Of a stretch of DNA of 64,000 nucleotides, positions 26,796-34,261 are shown one piece after another. The DNA is taken from contig CALOCN010000014.1 in NCBI GenBank assembly GCA_942491735.1, forward strand, positions 2,914,001-2,978,000. The letters run 5' to 3'. Origin of the DNA: CALOCN01 sp942491735 (GTDB lineage Bacteria > Eisenbacteria > RBG-16-71-46 > JABDJR01). Position numbers and translations under genes: made by a program. Under the pieces are notes generated by a model. That model did no database searches and was not told the origin of the DNA. It saw only the letters and a list, made by a program, of their open reading frames with translations. Numbering within the stretch: position 1 is the stretch's first letter; each line of letters starts with the position of its first letter.

Positions 26796-29231
26796 CTATT
26801 CGTAGGCGGGGCGCGCCTTGCCGTCCGCGCCCCGGATCCAGGGCACCCAGGCCAGGGCCACCCGCTCGATCAGCGTGTCCGCCTTGCGGGGTCGCACCGG
26901 GACCTCGGTCAGATCCAGGGACGATGGATCGACCCCGTCCCGCACCGCCTCCAGCTCCCGACGGAACTCCGCCTCCAGGGCCGCGAAGGCCGCTTCCTGG
27001 GTGGCCAGATCTTCCCGCGCACGGTCCACGTCGGCCTTCTCCTTGCGCACCCGCCCCGCGCCCCGCATGGACGTGCTCGCCTTGCGCGCCATACCGGCCT
27101 TCGACTTGCGACCAAACAGGGCGCCCAGGATGGTCTCCCCGATGGAGGTCGTGGTGGAGAGCTGCGCCTGACGGTACTGCCCCTGCTGCACCCCGATCTT
27201 CTGCTCCGCCTTGCGCATCCGCTCCTGGATGCGCTCCAGCTTGGGACCGTACTTCTTGTGCAGCTTGGCCACGTCCAGATCCCTGTCCTCACGCAGCAGC
27301 TGGCCCAGACGCACGCGGAAGTCGGCCTCGGTCTCTTCGGGCGTTGAGACCGCCTTGGGGTCCTTGGATTTCCACAGGGTCACCGTATGCTCACGGTAGA
27401 GATGCGACTTGAGCGTCTTCTCCCACTGGGCATAGCTCTTGGCCCGGGTCGCCCGGGAAGGGAGTTCACCGAACGCGCCATCCGGCTCGGTCTCGGGGGC
27501 CAGGTTGATCTCCCCGATCGGCTCCCCGTCGTCCCAGGGATCGATGTCGATCTCGTCGTCCATGGGGACCAGCATGGTCACCTCTTCCCAGTCATCGAGA
27601 TCGGTCCGCGCCTTCACGAAGTGAAGTCGCGCTTCGGCCAGGAGCGCCGGGCGGTAGCGAAGCGTTTCTCCCTCCCGGGGTAGATCCGTGGCCTCAAGAA
27701 AAACCTGGGGGATGCCGGGAGCCAGAACCGGCCGGGCCTCGGACGCGGGCTTCTTCATGGCCTTGGCCGCGGTCCTGACCGACCCGGTCGTCACCGGCGT
27801 TCCGGGAGCCGTGCCCTTGCGCTCCGCCATCAGGGTCTTGATCTGCGATCTCGTCAGCGGACCGCGCAGGTAGGAAAGCGCCCAGCGGGTGTGGAAAAGC
27901 GTGGGCGCCCCGTCGTGCACGTTGTTCATCAGGAACACCCGGCTCTTGAGTCCCGAGAGCATGGCATCCATCTGTTTGCGATCGAACCCGCCTCCCGACG
28001 TGGCCGAGACCCCTTCCAGGCCGTCCAGGACCCGTGCCTTGTCCCGCTCGGTCTGGAGCCTCCCCAGGAACCAGGTTCCGGTGTTGGAAAGCCCCTTGTA
28101 GTCCAGATCCACCGGGTTCTGGGTGGCCAGCACCACCCCCAGACCATAGGCACGCGCCTGCTTGAGCAGGGTCAACATGGGGCGCTTCGAGGGCGGGTTG
28201 GCCACCGGCGGGAAGTAGCCGAACACCTCGTCCATATAGAGAAGGGCCCGAAGGCTGGTGGTGCCGGACTGGCTCCGCACCCAGGAGAGCACTTCGTTCA
28301 GGAGTTGGGTGACCATGAACATGCGCTCCTGTTCGTTCAGGTGCGCGATGGAGATGATGGCAATACGCGGCTTGCCTTCAGGGGTCCACAGGAGACGTTG
28401 GATGTCCAGGGGATCCCCGTCCATCCACGACTCGAACCCCGGCGATGCCAGGAGGTTGTTCAGGGTCATGGCGAGGCCAAAGCGATCCTTGGCCGGATAG
28501 AAGGCTTCCAGATCCAACACGCCGATCCGCTCGAAGGGCGGCTCCTGAATCTTCTGGATGAGCCCCGCGATGTCCAGATCCTGCCCCGACTCCCACTCCT
28601 CCTGGAGGATGTTGGACAGCAGGATATGCTCGCGGCTCTGGAGCGGATCCGCATCGATCCCCAGGAGGGCAAGGAGACCCGAGACGGACGTACCGATCCG
28701 CTCGCGGAGCAGGTCGCCGTCTTCCAGCACCGCCGCGGGTGGGGCGGCGAACGAACGCAACACGCTGAGCGGGATCCCGGCGTCACTGCCCGGGGTGTAA
28801 ATGGCGAGATCCACGCTGTTGCGAAATCGCGCGATGCGTTCGCCATCCTGACCCCAGCTGGCCAGTCCGTTCTTCCACAGGGCCGCCATCTTGGCCGCGT
28901 GCTCGACCGGCGTGTTTCCCTTGCGGGCCGCCTCGCCGGGATCGATCCACGGCTCGAAGTCGCCCGGCCTCAGATCCGGGAAGGTGAGGAGCAGGTTGCC
29001 GAGATCCCCCTTGGGATCAATGGCCAGAGTGGGGATGCCGTCGATGGCGGCCTCTTCCAGAAGCGAGAGACAGAGTCCCGTCTTCCCGCTCCCGGTCATC
29101 CCGACACACACGGCGTGAGTGGTCAGGTCCTTGGCATCGTAGAGAAGGGTCTCCTCGGTGACGCTGTCCCCTGCCGGGTCATAGGTCTTGCCGAGATAGA
29201 AGGCGGCGAGCTTCTCGAAGGGCTGCTGCAT
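26796..29231 (-). CDS. HerA/DUF87-like ATPase
   Basis: An 811-residue cytoplasmic P-loop ATPase. Walker A is GMTGSGKTG near 44-52; then LAIDPKGDLGNL, a typical HerA-FtsK sensor region; Walker B is LLYMDEVFGYFPP near 345; and an Arg-finger-like ATQNPVDLDYKGLSNTGTW. The C-terminal ~170 residues (DVDRAREDLATQEAAFAALE) are strongly coiled coil, and the acidic linker contains DDEIDIDPWDDGE. HerA-type ATPases translocate DNA with nuclease partners or act in type IV-like systems; no nuclease is adjacent, so the role here is open. Confidence 0.85.
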   Translation of the reverse strand: MQQPFEKLAAFYLGKTYDPAGDSVTEETLLYDAKDLTTHAVCVGMTGSGKTGLCLSLLEEAAIDGIPTLAIDPKGDLGNLLLTFPDLRPGDFEPWIDPGEAARKGNTPVEHAAKMAALWKNGLASWGQDGERIARFRNSVDLAIYTPGSDAGIPLSVLRSFAAPPAAVLEDGDLLRERIGTSVSGLLALLGIDADPLQSREHILLSNILQEEWESGQDLDIAGLIQKIQEPPFERIGVLDLEAFYPAKDRFGLAMTLNNLLASPGFESWMDGDPLDIQRLLWTPEGKPRIAIISIAHLNEQERMFMVTQLLNEVLSWVRSQSGTTSLRALLYMDEVFGYFPPVANPPSKRPMLTLLKQARAYGLGVVLATQNPVDLDYKGLSNTGTWFLGRLQTERDKARVLDGLEGVSATSGGGFDRKQMDAMLSGLKSRVFLMNNVHDGAPTLFHTRWALSYLRGPLTRSQIKTLMAERKGTAPGTPVTTGSVRTAAKAMKKPASEARPVLAPGIPQVFLEATDLPREGETLRYRPALLAEARLHFVKARTDLDDWEEVTMLVPMDDEIDIDPWDDGEPIGEINLAPETEPDGAFGELPSRATRAKSYAQWEKTLKSHLYREHTVTLWKSKDPKAVSTPEETEADFRVRLGQLLREDRDLDVAKLHKKYGPKLERIQERMRKAEQKIGVQQGQYRQAQLSTTTSIGETILGALFGRKSKAGMARKASTSMRGAGRVRKEKADVDRAREDLATQEAAFAALEAEFRRELEAVRDGVDPSSLDLTEVPVRPRKADTLIERVALAWVPWIRGADGKARPAYE

Positions 29232-29353
29232 GGATTGGCCTCATGGCGGGAGTCGTGACCAGGGCGCGCCGGGACGCTTTCACCGGCGAGCGTGGCAGGT
29301 AGGATAGCGGTTTGTGGCGTTCGACGCACCCGACGCCATGCTAGGCTGGGGTC

Positions 29354-30823
29354 ATGACCCTCCCCCTTGGTCATCATCATGGGGCGTCCCGCCCCGTTTT
29401 GTCCGCGCGGTGGAGTCTCCGGGGAAGGTGGTTCGTTCTCCTTCTTGGTGCGACCGCGTCCCTGGTCGCCCTCTCGTGCGCTCGGGAACCCAATCGACCC
29501 TCGGTCATTTTCGTCCTCGTTGACACCCTGCGACACGACTACCTGGGATGCTACGGTTTCGAGGGTCCCATTTCCCCGAACCTCGACCGACTCTCCCGCT
29601 CCAGTCACCTGTTCGAGCGCGCCTACGCCCAGGCCCCCTGGACCAAGCCATCCATTGCCTCGCTGTTCACGGGAATCTACCCGACCGGTCACGGGGTCGT
29701 TAATCACGAAGGGCTCATGGGAAGAACCGACTACGACACCATCACCAAGGGCCGACTCGCCGGCGCCGCGGTGACGCTCGCCGAGGTCTACCGGGACCAT
29801 GGGTTTGCCACCAGCGCGGTGGTGGGCAATCCATGGGTCACCCGTGACTACGGTTTCGACCAGGGCTTCACCCACTTCGACGATTCCCTGGCGGGGGTGA
29901 GCACTCCAGCCGGGTCGCTGCTCGCCCTGGCGGAGGACTGGCTTCATCAACGCGACAAGGACGTCCCCTATCTTCTCTATGTCCACCTCATGGACGTCCA
30001 TGGTCCCTACCTGGCGCCAGAGGAGGATTACCGCGCGGTATCAGGCAGTGCATCCCTGGACAAACACGTCCTGCTCACCACGGAGGAGATGGATCGCATC
30101 CCGCGGCACCTGCGCAAGGGAAACTGGGTCAAGTCCAGGGACCTGGTATCCGTCCTTGGCGAGTGGCAGGCGCGTTACGCGGCAGGTGTGCACCATGTGG
30201 ACCGCGAGCTCGGCGGCTTTGTTGATCGCCTGGAGGCGGCCGGGATTCTCGACGAGGCGATTCTCGTGGTGACCTCGGACCACGGGGAAGAGTTCCACGA
30301 GCATGGGGGCTGGACACATGGGGACGACCTTTTCGAACACCAGATCCACGTCCCGTTGATGATCAGACCCCCCGGGGGGCTCGACGAATCCCGACGACAC
30401 GATGGCCTCATTCGGCTCATCGATGTCATGCCCAGCCTGCTGGCCATGACCGGCGTCGAGACCCCGACCGGACTGGACGGACAGGATCTGTCTCCCCGGA
30501 CCTCGGGTGGGGTCTGGGGCCACGCGCCCCTGACCTTTGCCTGCGCAACCACGCGGGACCCCGCGCTGGCCGCCATGAACGTGGGGACGTACAAGGTCAT
30601 CATGAACACCCGCGTGGACTCGGTGGCCGTGTTCGACGTGATCGTGGATCCCCGGGAACAACGGGACGTCGCCCTCGTGTACCCTCGCCTGACGCGGGAG
30701 CTGACCAGCTACCTGCGGAGTTTCTTCGAGTCCCAGGCATCGCGACACCTGTTCGAGGATCCCACCAACCCGATCTCCGAGGATCGGATGCGACAGCTCA
30801 AGGCGATCGGGTATCTGAACTGA
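29354..30823 (+). CDS. Sulfatase-fold membrane-anchored protein lacking the catalytic Cys
   Basis: A 489-residue protein of the alkaline phosphatase/sulfatase superfamily. VIFVLVDTLRHDYLGCYG near 51-68 carries the first metal Asp; SDHGEEFHEHGGWTHGDDLF carries later metal Asp/His. At the place of the sulfatase Cys/Ser-x-Pro-x-Arg it reads TKPSIAS near 97-103: Thr replaces Cys and Arg is absent, so a formylglycine sulfatase is ruled out by sequence. A Thr nucleophile is used by phosphoethanolamine-transferase-like members, so transfer or hydrolysis of a phospho group is more likely. Signal-like N-terminus with a weak lipobox (ALSC, Cys 42). Overlaps the DUF3465 gene by one base. Confidence 0.82.
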   Translation: MTLPLGHHHGASRPVLSARWSLRGRWFVLLLGATASLVALSCAREPNRPSVIFVLVDTLRHDYLGCYGFEGPISPNLDRLSRSSHLFERAYAQAPWTKPSIASLFTGIYPTGHGVVNHEGLMGRTDYDTITKGRLAGAAVTLAEVYRDHGFATSAVVGNPWVTRDYGFDQGFTHFDDSLAGVSTPAGSLLALAEDWLHQRDKDVPYLLYVHLMDVHGPYLAPEEDYRAVSGSASLDKHVLLTTEEMDRIPRHLRKGNWVKSRDLVSVLGEWQARYAAGVHHVDRELGGFVDRLEAAGILDEAILVVTSDHGEEFHEHGGWTHGDDLFEHQIHVPLMIRPPGGLDESRRHDGLIRLIDVMPSLLAMTGVETPTGLDGQDLSPRTSGGVWGHAPLTFACATTRDPALAAMNVGTYKVIMNTRVDSVAVFDVIVDPREQRDVALVYPRLTRELTSYLRSFFESQASRHLFEDPTNPISEDRMRQLKAIGYLN

Positions 30824-31251
30824 TGCCACGCGCTCCCCTTAGCCGGCTCCTTCTCGCTCTCCTCGTTCTCGTCATGCTCTACGGCTGGACCCGTCTCGGT
30901 GGTCAGGCGCCTGCGCCCGGCACATCTCCCATTCCCGTACTCTTCCAGGAACGAACGTCCGGGGTCATGGTGGAGGGCACCGGCACGGTGGACCGGGTCC
31001 TCGCCGATGACCTGGATGGCTCACGCCACCAGCGGTTCATCCTGCGCATCGACTCGGACCACACCGTCCTGGTCAGCCACAACATCGACCTGGCACCCCG
31101 GATCGAGCCCCTGACCAAGGGAGACTCGATCGAGTTCCGCGGCCAATACGAGTGGAACGAGCGGGGCGGGGTCATCCACTGGACCCACCACGACCCGCAG
31201 GGCCGACGGGAAGGGGGTTGGTTGAAGCACCACGGCAGGACGTATCGGTGA
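30823..31251 (+). CDS. DUF3465-family exported protein
   Basis: A 142-residue protein with an N-terminal signal or anchor (LSRLLLALLVLVMLYGW). The DUF3465 signature is visible: GSRHQRFIL, HNIDLAPRIEPL, YEWNERGGVIHWTHHDP. The conserved His/Asp-rich motifs suggest metal binding, but no function is established. Coupled to the sulfatase-fold gene by a TGATG overlap. Followed by a strong hairpin terminator shared with a convergent gene. Confidence 0.88.
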   Translation: MPRAPLSRLLLALLVLVMLYGWTRLGGQAPAPGTSPIPVLFQERTSGVMVEGTGTVDRVLADDLDGSRHQRFILRIDSDHTVLVSHNIDLAPRIEPLTKGDSIEFRGQYEWNERGGVIHWTHHDPQGRREGGWLKHHGRTYR

Positions 31252-31291
31252 CGTCCGACTCCCTGGCCGCGACGGGCTCCACCGGACAGAG

Positions 31292-31327
31292 CAAGGGCGC
31301 GGGCACCCTCGGTGCGCCGCGCCCTTG
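31292..31327. terminator. Bidirectional terminator hairpin
   Basis: CAAGGGCGCGG pairs perfectly with CCGCGCCCTTG, with an inner GCACC/GGTGC arm. It lies between the stops of two convergent genes. Confidence 0.75.
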
Positions 31328-31348
31328 AATCGAACGACAAGCTCGTTT

Positions 31349-32122
31349 CTAGCGGTACATGCTCTTGATCAGGCCCCAGCTCTTGGGCTCCACGGGTGTG
31401 GGCCCGAGTCCCGCGACCATTCGTACCGTCCCCGTGGTGGTTCCGGCAAACCCCTCAAGCGGGCCCCCGGGCGCACCCTGGAAATCGATCTCGTAGGTGA
31501 TGTCGAAGAAGCTGTCGACCTGGAAGTTGCTGCCGGGAGGTCCAAGCCGGGTCAGGGTCGTATGACCGGGACTCGGAAGACCGAAGTCGCGACCGGCACG
31601 AACAGCAAGAATGTCGAAATCCGGGTCGCCGAAGATGGCTCCCTGCAACTGCACCATCTCATTGTCGAAGTCCTGAACGGCCGCTCCCGGTGTACGGGGA
31701 CCGGTCTCGGCGACGCAGTTGATGGGGATGTTGATGAGGCGGCTGAACCCGGCCAGCGCACCGGTTCCGGTCATTTGCATCTCGAAGGTGGAATCAAAAA
31801 ACTCGGTTTCGCCACCCAGGGCGCCTCCGGGGGTATTGCAGTTCGACTGGGGCTCGGGTGCCCCGGTCGGACCGTTACAAATGAAATCGTAGTGAATCCC
31901 GGTGATCTCGATGGTGGTTCCGGCGGGGAGACCATCGACGACCTCATGGAACTCGGTCGGGCTGAGGTAGGGACAGTTGGGATCGGGGAGAACGACCGTC
32001 CCCGCGCTGTTCGGGAGTTCGCAGGCCTGGGCCAGGACGGTGGATGCGGAAAGGGTGAGCAGGGCGAGGCCGCACAGGGCAGCACCCACCACAAGACCCA
32101 CCCGGGTGTAAGCACGATGCAT
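31349..32122 (-). CDS. Secreted protein with C-terminal SWG tail
   Basis: A 257-residue exported protein: signal (LVVGAALCGLALLTLSASTV, cleavage near LAQ-AC) then a Cys- and Gly-rich beta domain of unknown family (TEFHEVVDGLPAGTTIEITG, NTPGGALGGETEFFDSTFEM). The C-terminus GPTPVEPKSWGLIKSMYR matches the tails of the proteins at 4057 and 7357. The start is set by AAGGAG before the ATG at 32122; the longer open frame begins upstream of it. Convergent with the DUF3465 gene and adjacent to the tRNA-Ser(TGA) mini-island. Confidence 0.8.
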   Translation of the reverse strand: MHRAYTRVGLVVGAALCGLALLTLSASTVLAQACELPNSAGTVVLPDPNCPYLSPTEFHEVVDGLPAGTTIEITGIHYDFICNGPTGAPEPQSNCNTPGGALGGETEFFDSTFEMQMTGTGALAGFSRLINIPINCVAETGPRTPGAAVQDFDNEMVQLQGAIFGDPDFDILAVRAGRDFGLPSPGHTTLTRLGPPGSNFQVDSFFDITYEIDFQGAPGGPLEGFAGTTTGTVRMVAGLGPTPVEPKSWGLIKSMYR

Positions 32123-32338
32123 GACAGCTCCTTTGGAGATGATCCCTAAAGGGCGGATCAGTGGACTCTGAGCAATCGGTATCCTGGACAAGAGATATCA
32201 CTTCTGGCCAGACGGATACAACTCGGAAGAGCGGATCCAAGCAGAGAGAACTCACGGGGGAGCGGGGCAGAATGCCTGCGCCATAGTTGATCGGCTCCCG
32301 TTTGGGTGTAAGGGGTCCGGGACAGGGCGCCTGCCTGG

Positions 32339-32440
32339 TGGCGGAGGGAGTGGGATTAACGCCGTCCTTCGGCCGGCTACATCCCCTCAGGGCTGAGCCA
32401 ACTCGTAGCCCGTGCCAGCCACACCACCAAGCTAGCCTGG
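32339..32440 (-). repeat. tRNA-Ser(TGA)-type 3'-end repeat next to the pseudo-tRNA
   Basis: One full unit (core tggcggagggagtgggat at 32339-32356) 102 bp downstream of the truncated tRNA-Ser(TGA) copy. It differs from the unit at 33270 by one inserted base and one substitution. Hairpin GCCG-t-CC / GG-c-CGGC. Confidence 0.9.
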
Positions 32441-32494
32441 TGGCGGAGGGAGTGGGATTCGAACCCACGGGACCTTGCGGCCCACTGGTTTTCA
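32441..32494 (-). pseudogene. Truncated tRNA-Ser(TGA): 3' half only
   Basis: 54 bases identical to the 3' half of tRNA-Ser(TGA) at 33373-33426: CCA, acceptor 3' strand, T-arm, variable arm, and anticodon loop up to the first anticodon base. The match ends exactly at anticodon position 34. Beyond it the sequence is unrelated. This is the classic footprint of an integration or excision crossover in an anticodon loop. Not a functional tRNA. Confidence 0.9.
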
Positions 32495-32552
32495 CGAGAG
32501 CCGAACCTCTCCAACCCGCTGGCCCATACGAAGCTAGGTTGCGCTTGAGTCG

Positions 32553-32578
32553 AGTGGTTACACAGCTGTGTAACCACT
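32553..32578. promoter_or_regulatory. 26-bp perfect palindrome
   Basis: Arms AGTGGTTACACAG and CTGTGTAACCACT with no central spacer, 15 bp after the stop codon of the island lipoprotein gene. Too symmetrical and without T-run for a typical terminator; could be a protein-binding site or a cruciform. Confidence 0.8.
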
Positions 32579-32592
32579 GAGTCCTTCCCAAC

Positions 32593-33006
32593 TCAGGGCT
32601 CTGGTTCAACCCAGTCGTACCAGATGGTCACCCGTACATCTGTAGCCTCAGGCGGGAGAGACCAAGTCCGCATTTGAATCAGCACTACTATGGGATTCTC
32701 TTCCTCATCCCTCAAGAGGTCGGCATGCCAGGCGACAAGTTCCTCGGTCTTCTCTTCATTATCGACGAAATAGGTGACCTCCGAGTCCTGAACGACAAAG
32801 TCCTTCCCTGGCACCACTTCGAGGCCCCAAAGACCCCAGACGCCCTCATAGAACCGTGGGCACGGTTCCTCGCAAGCCCCGTCTCGAAGGGTGATTTCAA
32901 CACTCAGGTACTCGACCGTTGGAGAACTCGGGTCATCGCCGCATCCAACCATCATGAAGCCAAGGGCTATGGCTACCCATTTCAGGGCGTGTCTGTCGCA
33001 CAGCAT
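32593..33006 (-). CDS. Predicted lipoprotein of unknown function (island cargo)
   Basis: A 137-residue protein with a signal and lipobox (GFMMVGC, Cys 22), then an acidic domain with a Cys pair in DGACEEPCPRFYEG and Trp-rich C-terminal strands (IQMRTWSLPPEATDVRVTIW). I do not recognise the family. Composition is visibly less GC-rich than its neighbours. No clear Shine-Dalgarno; the ATG is the only one giving the lipobox at normal distance. It is the only gene inside the tRNA-bounded interval. Confidence 0.65.
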   Translation of the reverse strand: MLCDRHALKWVAIALGFMMVGCGDDPSSPTVEYLSVEITLRDGACEEPCPRFYEGVWGLWGLEVVPGKDFVVQDSEVTYFVDNEEKTEELVAWHADLLRDEEENPIVVLIQMRTWSLPPEATDVRVTIWYDWVEPEP

Positions 33007-33062
33007 GACTTGAGGCTACCATGGTGGCCCACGTGTCAATCGACAACTTGTGGGCCAGTGTA

Positions 33063-33372
33063 TGGCGGAGGGAGTGGGATTAACGCCGTCCTTCGGCCGG
33101 CTACATCCCCAGCAGTGCTCCTGGTTCATCAAGGCCATGCCACGATGAACCGCCTTGCCTGCCTGGTGGCGGAGGGAGTGGGATTAACGCCGTCCTTCGG
33201 CCGGCTACATCCCCTCAGGGCTGAGCCAACTCTGTAGCCCGTGCCAGCCACACCACCAAGCTAGCCTGTTGGCGGAGGGAGTGGGATTAACGCCGTCCTT
33301 CGGCCGGCTACATCCCCTCAGGGCTGAGCCAACTCTGTAGCCCGTGCCAGCCACACCACCAAGCTAGCCTGT
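33063..33372 (-). repeat. tRNA-Ser(TGA) 3'-end repeat array
   Basis: Three units downstream of tRNA-Ser(TGA). The core tggcggagggagtgggat at 33270, 33167 and 33063 (18 bases each) copies the tRNA 3' end at 33373-33390 exactly. Periods 103, 103 and 104 bp. All three carry the same hairpin; the spacer of the distal unit has diverged and contains an additional inverted repeat (GGTTCATC at 33123, GATGAACC at 33144). Confidence 0.92.
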
Positions 33373-33462
33373 TGGCGGAGGGAGTGGGATTCGAACCCAC
33401 GGGACCTTGCGGCCCACTGGTTTTCAAGACCAGCGCCTTAAACCGGGCTCGGCCATCCCTCC
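33373..33462 (-). tRNA. tRNA-Ser (anticodon TGA)
   Basis: A 90-nt class II tRNA: acceptor GGAGGGA/TCCCTCC, discriminator G, CCA encoded. Anticodon loop CTTGAAA gives TGA for UCA/UCG. T-arm GTGGG-TTCGAAT-CCCAC. Its 3' half is duplicated at 32441-32494. Confidence 0.97.
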
Positions 33463-33694
33463 GATTGGGCGGACTAGTCTAGCGCAGCTTGGGCGTCCGG
33501 AACGCCCCCAAACCCAACGATGGCCGGCCCACACCGACAAGACCTGATCGCCTGGGCCACCGTGTTCCCTATCGGCGACTCCTCGCATTCAGGCAATAGA
33601 TGGACTGGGGCCCGCAAGTCCCCGGTAGGGCAAGTATCGAGGTCAGCGCGCCGGGCCAGCGTGCCCGGCTGCGGCTGTCCGGGGAGTATCCGTC

Positions 33695-34261
33695 ATGCAC
33701 GCGACACGTTTCCTGGCCATCATCCTGATCGTCCTTATCTTCCTTGCGGGTTCCCCCTCCCCCGCCGCGCAGGGGTCACCGCCCGCCCTTGACCAGCAAA
33801 CGATCGAGGCGCTCGAACTCGCCTTGCTGGACGAGATCAAGTCACTGATGTTCTACGACGCCGTGCTGCAGGTGCATGGGGACGTGCGCCCCTTCAGCAA
33901 CGTCATCCGGGCGGAGGCGCGGCACATCAGCGCGCTGTTGGACCTGTACGACCAGTACGGAGTGGAGACCCCGCGGATCCGCTACAGGAATACCATCGCG
34001 GTCCCGAAAAGCCTGAAGGAAGCCTGCGCGGTAGCGCGACAGACCGAGATCGACAATGCCGCCCTCTACGAGGAACTGCTGGACACGGTCAGGGAAGACG
34101 ACATCGGCGAGACTTTCATGGCGCTTGCCTCCGCCTCCCTGGAACACCACCTGCCGGCGTTCCAGCGTTGCGGCGGATCGTCGGGGAGGCCCGGCAAAGG
34201 TCGTCAATGGGGTCACGGCAGACGAAGCATGCCCACCCGGTGTGGGCGGGCATGCCCTTGA
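33695..34261 (+). CDS. DUF2202-like ferritin-fold exported protein
   Basis: A 188-residue protein with a signal (LAIILIVLIFLAGSPSPA, cleavage near AAQ-GS). The mature part is an all-helical ferritin-like domain of the DUF2202 type: ALLDEIKSLMFYDAVL, NVIRAEARHISALLDLYDQY, and later ETFMALASASLEHHLPAFQRC, giving E, ExxH and ExxH positions suited to metal binding. The last ~30 residues (SGRPGKGRQWGHGR and on) are unlike the family and are encoded partly by a hairpin that looks like a terminator, so the family-like protein may end earlier or the tail is genuine read-through. GGGGAG precedes the ATG. Confidence 0.75.
   Translation: MHATRFLAIILIVLIFLAGSPSPAAQGSPPALDQQTIEALELALLDEIKSLMFYDAVLQVHGDVRPFSNVIRAEARHISALLDLYDQYGVETPRIRYRNTIAVPKSLKEACAVARQTEIDNAALYEELLDTVREDDIGETFMALASASLEHHLPAFQRCGGSSGRPGKGRQWGHGRRSMPTRCGRACP
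34227..34255. terminator. Hairpin at the convergent gene ends
   Basis: GCATGCCC pairs with GGGCATGC, with an alternative inner GCCCAC/GTGGGC stem. It overlaps the last codons of the DUF2202 gene and lies 7 bp from the end of the arylsulfatase gene. Confidence 0.5.

Larger units (their letters stand above)
32495..33426. mobile_element. Candidate tRNA-targeted mini-island (~930 bp), no integrase seen
   Basis: Interval between two direct copies of the tRNA-Ser(TGA) 3' half plus one repeat unit (32339-32494 and 33270-33426, about 156 bp each, one indel and one substitution). It holds one lower-GC lipoprotein gene, a 26-bp perfect palindrome and further repeat units. It lies on the 3' side of an intact tRNA, as integrated islands do. 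The absence of an integrase means it is a remnant, a passively mobilised element, or a repeat-mediated duplication. Confidence 0.55.

Noticed and set aside
33063..33372. Possible CRISPR array because of regular ~103-bp spacing
   Set aside because: Repeats are whole ~100-bp units with similar spacers, tied to tRNA 3' ends, and no cas gene is present.
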